NCBI GenBank assembly: GCA_001775445.1
Contig: MEWV01000025.1
Location: forward strand, 1 to 22,702
Length of the DNA: 22,702 bases
Direction of reading: 5' to 3'
DNA from: Candidatus Adlerbacteria bacterium RIFCSPHIGHO2_02_FULL_54_18
Lineage (GTDB): Bacteria > Patescibacteriota > Minisyncoccia > Phycocordibacterales > SBAW01
Shown here: piece after piece, positions 21,192 to 22,702 of the stretch
Numbering within the stretch: position 1 is the stretch's first letter
How the letters are laid out: each line of letters opens with the position of its first letter
Notes under the pieces: generated by a model
Databases searched by the model: none
Told to the model about the DNA's origin: nothing
The model's input: the letters and a program-made list of their open reading frames with translations, nothing else
Made by a program: the position numbers and the translations under genes

Positions 21192-21208
21192 CATAGGGTA
21201 ACCCTATG
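21192..21208 (+). repeat. REP palindrome 1
   Basis: CATAGGGT-A-ACCCTATG: 8-bp perfect arms around one centre base (A here, T in the other two). Preceded by TTTA and followed by G, as are the other copies. Confidence 0.9.
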
Positions 21209-21231
21209 GTAACCGGCTCTCCAAAGTAAAA

Positions 21232-21250
21232 AGCGGACCAAAAGTCCGCT
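21232..21250 (-). terminator. terminator of the small minus-strand gene at 21264-21464
   Basis: AGCGGAC (21232-21238), loop CAAAA, GTCCGCT (21244-21250); the minus strand continues TTTTTACTTT. It lies 13 bp after the stop codon. Confidence 0.85.
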
Positions 21251-21263
21251 CCGCCGGTCCCAA

Positions 21264-21464
21264 TCAGAAGCACGATGCTTTGATTTGAAAGGCGTCATCC
21301 AGATTGAAGTCGGCGAGCATGGCGGCCTTTTTTTCTTTACATTTGCTGAGGTCACCATTGATCTTGATCTCTTGCGAATGGATGGCGACTGCTTTTTGAG
21401 GGCTGAAGCCATCTCCTCTCGCGACTATCAAGAAGACGACGAGGAGTATTGTGGAAACAGGCAT
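21264..21464 (-). CDS. small secreted or membrane-anchored protein (66 aa)
   Basis: Starts MPVSTILLVVFLIVARG, a hydrophobic signal or anchor segment, followed by a polar Lys-rich remainder with two Cys (SKCKEKK and the terminal KASCF). No family recognised. The gene is well marked: a TTGACA-17-TATTGT promoter (21504-21532), GGAGGG 7 nt before the ATG, and a U-tract terminator. It lies between two REP palindromes, directly downstream of a decayed RNase J 3' end. It has no resemblance to the 65-aa neighbour. Confidence 0.72.
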   Translation of the reverse strand: MPVSTILLVVFLIVARGDGFSPQKAVAIHSQEIKINGDLSKCKEKKAAMLADFNLDDAFQIKASCF

Positions 21465-21503
21465 AGGGAAACCCTCCGTAGACAGTGTGTGCAGTTCGAA
21501 GGC

Positions 21504-21532
21504 ACAATATTAACAAAGTACGTCTTTGTCAA
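21504..21532 (-). promoter_or_regulatory. promoter of the 66-aa gene
   Basis: On the minus strand, perfect TTGACA (21532-21527), exactly 17 nt, then TATTGT (21509-21504). It begins 3 nt beyond the stop codon of the RNase J remnant. Predicted leader about 33 nt. Confidence 0.8.
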
Positions 21533-21535
21533 GCT

Positions 21536-21636
21536 CTACACCCCAAGCGTCACCGGGATCACAGCGGAGTACTTCAGGGTCTTTTCGAAGAGGACGCGCG
21601 CCATGTGGCACAGGGTCGTGTGGATAAGACAGTTTA
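21536..21636 (-). pseudogene. diverged fragment of the RNase J C-terminus (copy B)
   Basis: On the minus strand the stretch reads MARVLFEKTLKYSAVIPVTLGV then TAG. The intact gene in this window ends VARFLFEKTNKRPIVIPVVLGV, so about 22 residues are clearly homologous; similarity fades further upstream, and the REP palindrome at 21637-21653 supplies a stop in frame. It has no start and cannot make RNase J. The divergence from copies A and C suggests a different or older source. Confidence 0.8.
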
Positions 21637-21653
21637 CATAGGGTTACCCTATG
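21637..21653 (+). repeat. REP palindrome 2
   Basis: CATAGGGTTACCCTATG, preceded by TTTA and followed by G. It lies 13 bp before the RAYT start codon and abuts copy B of the RNase J end. Confidence 0.9.
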
Positions 21654-21654
21654 G

Positions 21655-21660
21655 GATACT
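21655..21660 (+). promoter_or_regulatory. -10 box of the RAYT gene
   Basis: GATACT, 1 bp after REP 2 and 6 nt before ATG 21667, so the transcript would be leaderless and the palindrome would lie in the promoter spacer. Confidence 0.45.
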
Positions 21661-21666
21661 CTCGGT

Positions 21667-22326
21667 ATGCAGCGGAAGGTGATTTTTGCAGAAAAAGAAT
21701 TTTACCACCTTTATAACCGGGGTGTCGAAAAACGAAAGATATTTTTAGACGAAAAGGATAGACGTCGGTTTTTAAGATTATTGTATGTTGCCAATGGGAC
21801 GGCATCTTTTGTCTACCGCGATATCCAAGAGCTTCCCTTTGTTGGCATTGATCGCGGGGAGCCCCTGGTTGCGATTGGTGCATACGTATTAATGCCCAAT
21901 CATTTTCACATTCTAGTTAAAGAAATTAGGCCGGGCGGGATAAGTAAATTTATGGAGAAGTTGCTGACTGGCTACTCCTCGTATTTTAACAAGAAGTATG
22001 GTCGGACTGGCAGACTGTTTGAAAATTCGTTCCAAGCCCGACACTTGGACCGCGATGAGTATTTAAAATATACATTTTCTTATATTCATTTGAACCCAAT
22101 AAAACTTATAGAGCCAAAATGGAGGGAATGGGGCATAAAAAACAAAAGTAATGCCTGTGACTACTTAGATAGCTATCCCTTTTCGAGTTATATGGATTAT
22201 TTGGAAAGAGAGCGGGAAGAAAAACTCATCCTTTCTCGAAAGCAATTTCCTAAGTATTTTCTGACTCCCAAAAGTTTTAAGTTACTAACCACAGAGTGGC
22301 TAGCGTATAAAGAGCATTTTACATAG
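21667..22326 (+). CDS. REP-associated tyrosine transposase (RAYT, Y1/IS200-like)
   Basis: 219 aa. The HUH motif lies in VLMPNHFHILVKE (His79 and His81). FYHLYNRGVEKRKIFLD at the N-terminus, RTGRLFENSFQARHLDRDEY and LKYTFSYIHLNPIKL (which supplies the likely nucleophilic Tyr) are typical of the Y1_Tnp/RAYT family. It nicks single-stranded DNA at or beside REP hairpins and is a domesticated relative of IS200/IS605 transposases. The gene appears intact. It has adjacent palindromes on both sides, and the stop TAG lies inside the right one. More AT-rich than its neighbours, consistent with transfer. Confidence 0.93.
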   Translation: MQRKVIFAEKEFYHLYNRGVEKRKIFLDEKDRRRFLRLLYVANGTASFVYRDIQELPFVGIDRGEPLVAIGAYVLMPNHFHILVKEIRPGGISKFMEKLLTGYSSYFNKKYGRTGRLFENSFQARHLDRDEYLKYTFSYIHLNPIKLIEPKWREWGIKNKSNACDYLDSYPFSSYMDYLEREREEKLILSRKQFPKYFLTPKSFKLLTTEWLAYKEHFT

Positions 22327-22338
22327 GGTTACCCTATG
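22322..22338 (+). repeat. REP palindrome 3
   Basis: CATAGGGTTACCCTATG, preceded by TTTTA and followed by G. It supplies the stop codon of the RAYT gene on the plus strand and of the short ORF at 22334-22378 on the minus strand. Confidence 0.9.
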
Positions 22339-22378
22339 GTTTTTTGCACACAGGACACTCGCAGACAAAGTTTTTCAT
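22334..22378 (-). pseudogene. 14-codon Cys-rich ORF cut short by a REP palindrome
   Basis: On the minus strand, GGAGGA lies 6-7 nt before an ATG opening MKNFVCECPVCKKP, then TAG. The TAG is formed by the palindrome (CCATAGGG). CECPVCKK looks like the first knuckle of a zinc ribbon whose second half is missing. The leader matches that of the 65-aa gene at 20912-21109: same -10-like box, a 21-nt spacer of different sequence, and the same GGAGGAAAAA. Best read as a small gene downstream of RNase J broken by insertion. Confidence 0.6.
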
Positions 22379-22411
22379 CCTTTTTCCTCCAAGTTGAACC
22401 TACTATCCTCG

Positions 22412-22450
22412 ACTATAGCGCATCTACACCCCGAGTACCACAGGGATGAC
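22412..22450 (-). repeat. copy A of the RNase J 3'-end repeat (39 bp, in place)
   Basis: The original of the exact 39-bp repeat, overlapping the last 8 codons and stop of the RNase J gene plus 12 nt downstream. The matching copy is at 21144-21182, in the same orientation. Confidence 0.95.
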
Positions 22451-22702
22451 GATGGGACGCTTGTTTGTTTTTTCGAAGAGGAATCGAGCTACCGCGTCGG
22501 TGACGTTGTTTTTGACAAAGTCGAAGTTGACCGGCTGCTGGCCCTTGGCCGAGTCCTCGATTGTTTTTTTGATGATGATGCGCGCCTGCTGCAGGAGTTC
22601 CTGGCTTTCGCGCAGGTAAACAAAGCCGCGACTGATAATGTCGGGCGACTTGCGCAGGCGACCGTTCTTCGGGTTTACCGTCGCGATTATCACAAACATA
22701 CC
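22424..22702 (-). CDS. rnj: ribonuclease J, C-terminal part (runs off the window)
   Basis: About 93 residues are visible, the C-terminus of a minus-strand gene whose start is beyond the right edge. KSPDIISRGFVYLRESQELL and ARFLFEKTNKRPIVIPVVLGV match the end of RNase J, a metallo-beta-lactamase-fold exo/endoribonuclease that matures rRNA and degrades mRNA. The active-site domain is outside the window, so integrity cannot be judged. Its 3' end is the source of the repeats described to the left. Confidence 0.85.
   Translation of the reverse strand, partial: GMFVIIATVNPKNGRLRKSPDIISRGFVYLRESQELLQQARIIIKKTIEDSAKGQQPVNFDFVKNNVTDAVARFLFEKTNKRPIVIPVVLGV

Larger units (their letters stand above)
21637..22338 (+). 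mobile_element. REP-flanked RAYT transposase unit
   Basis: A Y1/HUH transposase gene bounded on both sides by the same 17-nt palindrome in the same orientation, each copy preceded by TTTA. RAYTs are known to be associated with REP palindromes; here the two lie within about 700 bp, and a third palindrome is 430 bp to the left. The unit is compact: the right palindrome includes the gene's stop codon. Confidence 0.82.

Noticed and set aside
21192..22338. CRISPR array from the repeated palindromes
   Set aside because: Only three short palindromes at irregular distances of 430-690 bp with a transposase between; no spacer pattern and no cas genes.

Overview
The window looks like a chromosomal segment from a Candidate Phyla Radiation bacterium, most likely Parcubacteria (Patescibacteria). 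This is an inference. It rests on compact spacing, many small uncharacterised proteins, a DUF5652-type membrane protein, an RRM RNA-binding protein, a trimmed MutY-like glycosylase without cysteines for an Fe-S cluster, and many genes whose only visible start signal is a -10 box 7-12 nt before ATG. TGA acts as an ordinary stop, so the genetic code is standard. No tRNA, rRNA or CRISPR array is visible.

Layout. 1-600 has no convincing gene but several strong hairpins. A short Pro/Ala-rich peptide and typA follow. 2602-5193 is a diversity-generating retroelement (DGR): a target gene ending in a 129-bp variable repeat (VR), a perfect 12-bp hairpin, the template repeat (TR), an Avd-type accessory gene on the opposite strand, and the reverse transcriptase. 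VR and TR differ at 16 sites, 15 of them adenines in TR, the signature of adenine-specific mutagenic retrohoming. Then come a secreted GH18-like protein with peptidoglycan-binding repeats, a DEAD-box helicase, a small metal-ribbon protein, and a translationally coupled cupredoxin / DoxX-like / anchored-protein operon.

9780-10836 interleaves two small minus-strand genes (each with a Shine-Dalgarno and terminator) with a YgjP-like metallohydrolase. 10909-14261 carries a VTT/DedA-like protein, a DUF5652-like protein, a LexA-like repressor with a 16-bp palindrome over its start codon, and a methyltransferase plus AT-rich PD-(D/E)XK endonuclease pair. 14295-19604 holds msrB, a Pif1/Dda-like helicase, a polytopic membrane protein, a ZIP transporter, and a sortase with its MPNTG-type substrate. 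An RRM protein with an 84-nt leader containing an upstream ORF and a MutY-like glycosylase follow.

The right end is the most unusual part. The 3' end of an RNase J gene (entering from the right edge) recurs as an exact 39-bp copy about 1.27 kb away and as a diverged copy between them. Each is followed on the minus strand by a small gene with its own ribosome-binding site. A 17-nt palindrome lies beside both extra copies and on both sides of a REP-associated tyrosine transposase (RAYT). One palindrome supplies the stop codon that ends a 14-codon ORF downstream of RNase J. I read this as cassette-like growth at the RNase J 3' end linked to REP/RAYT activity; the mechanism is inference.
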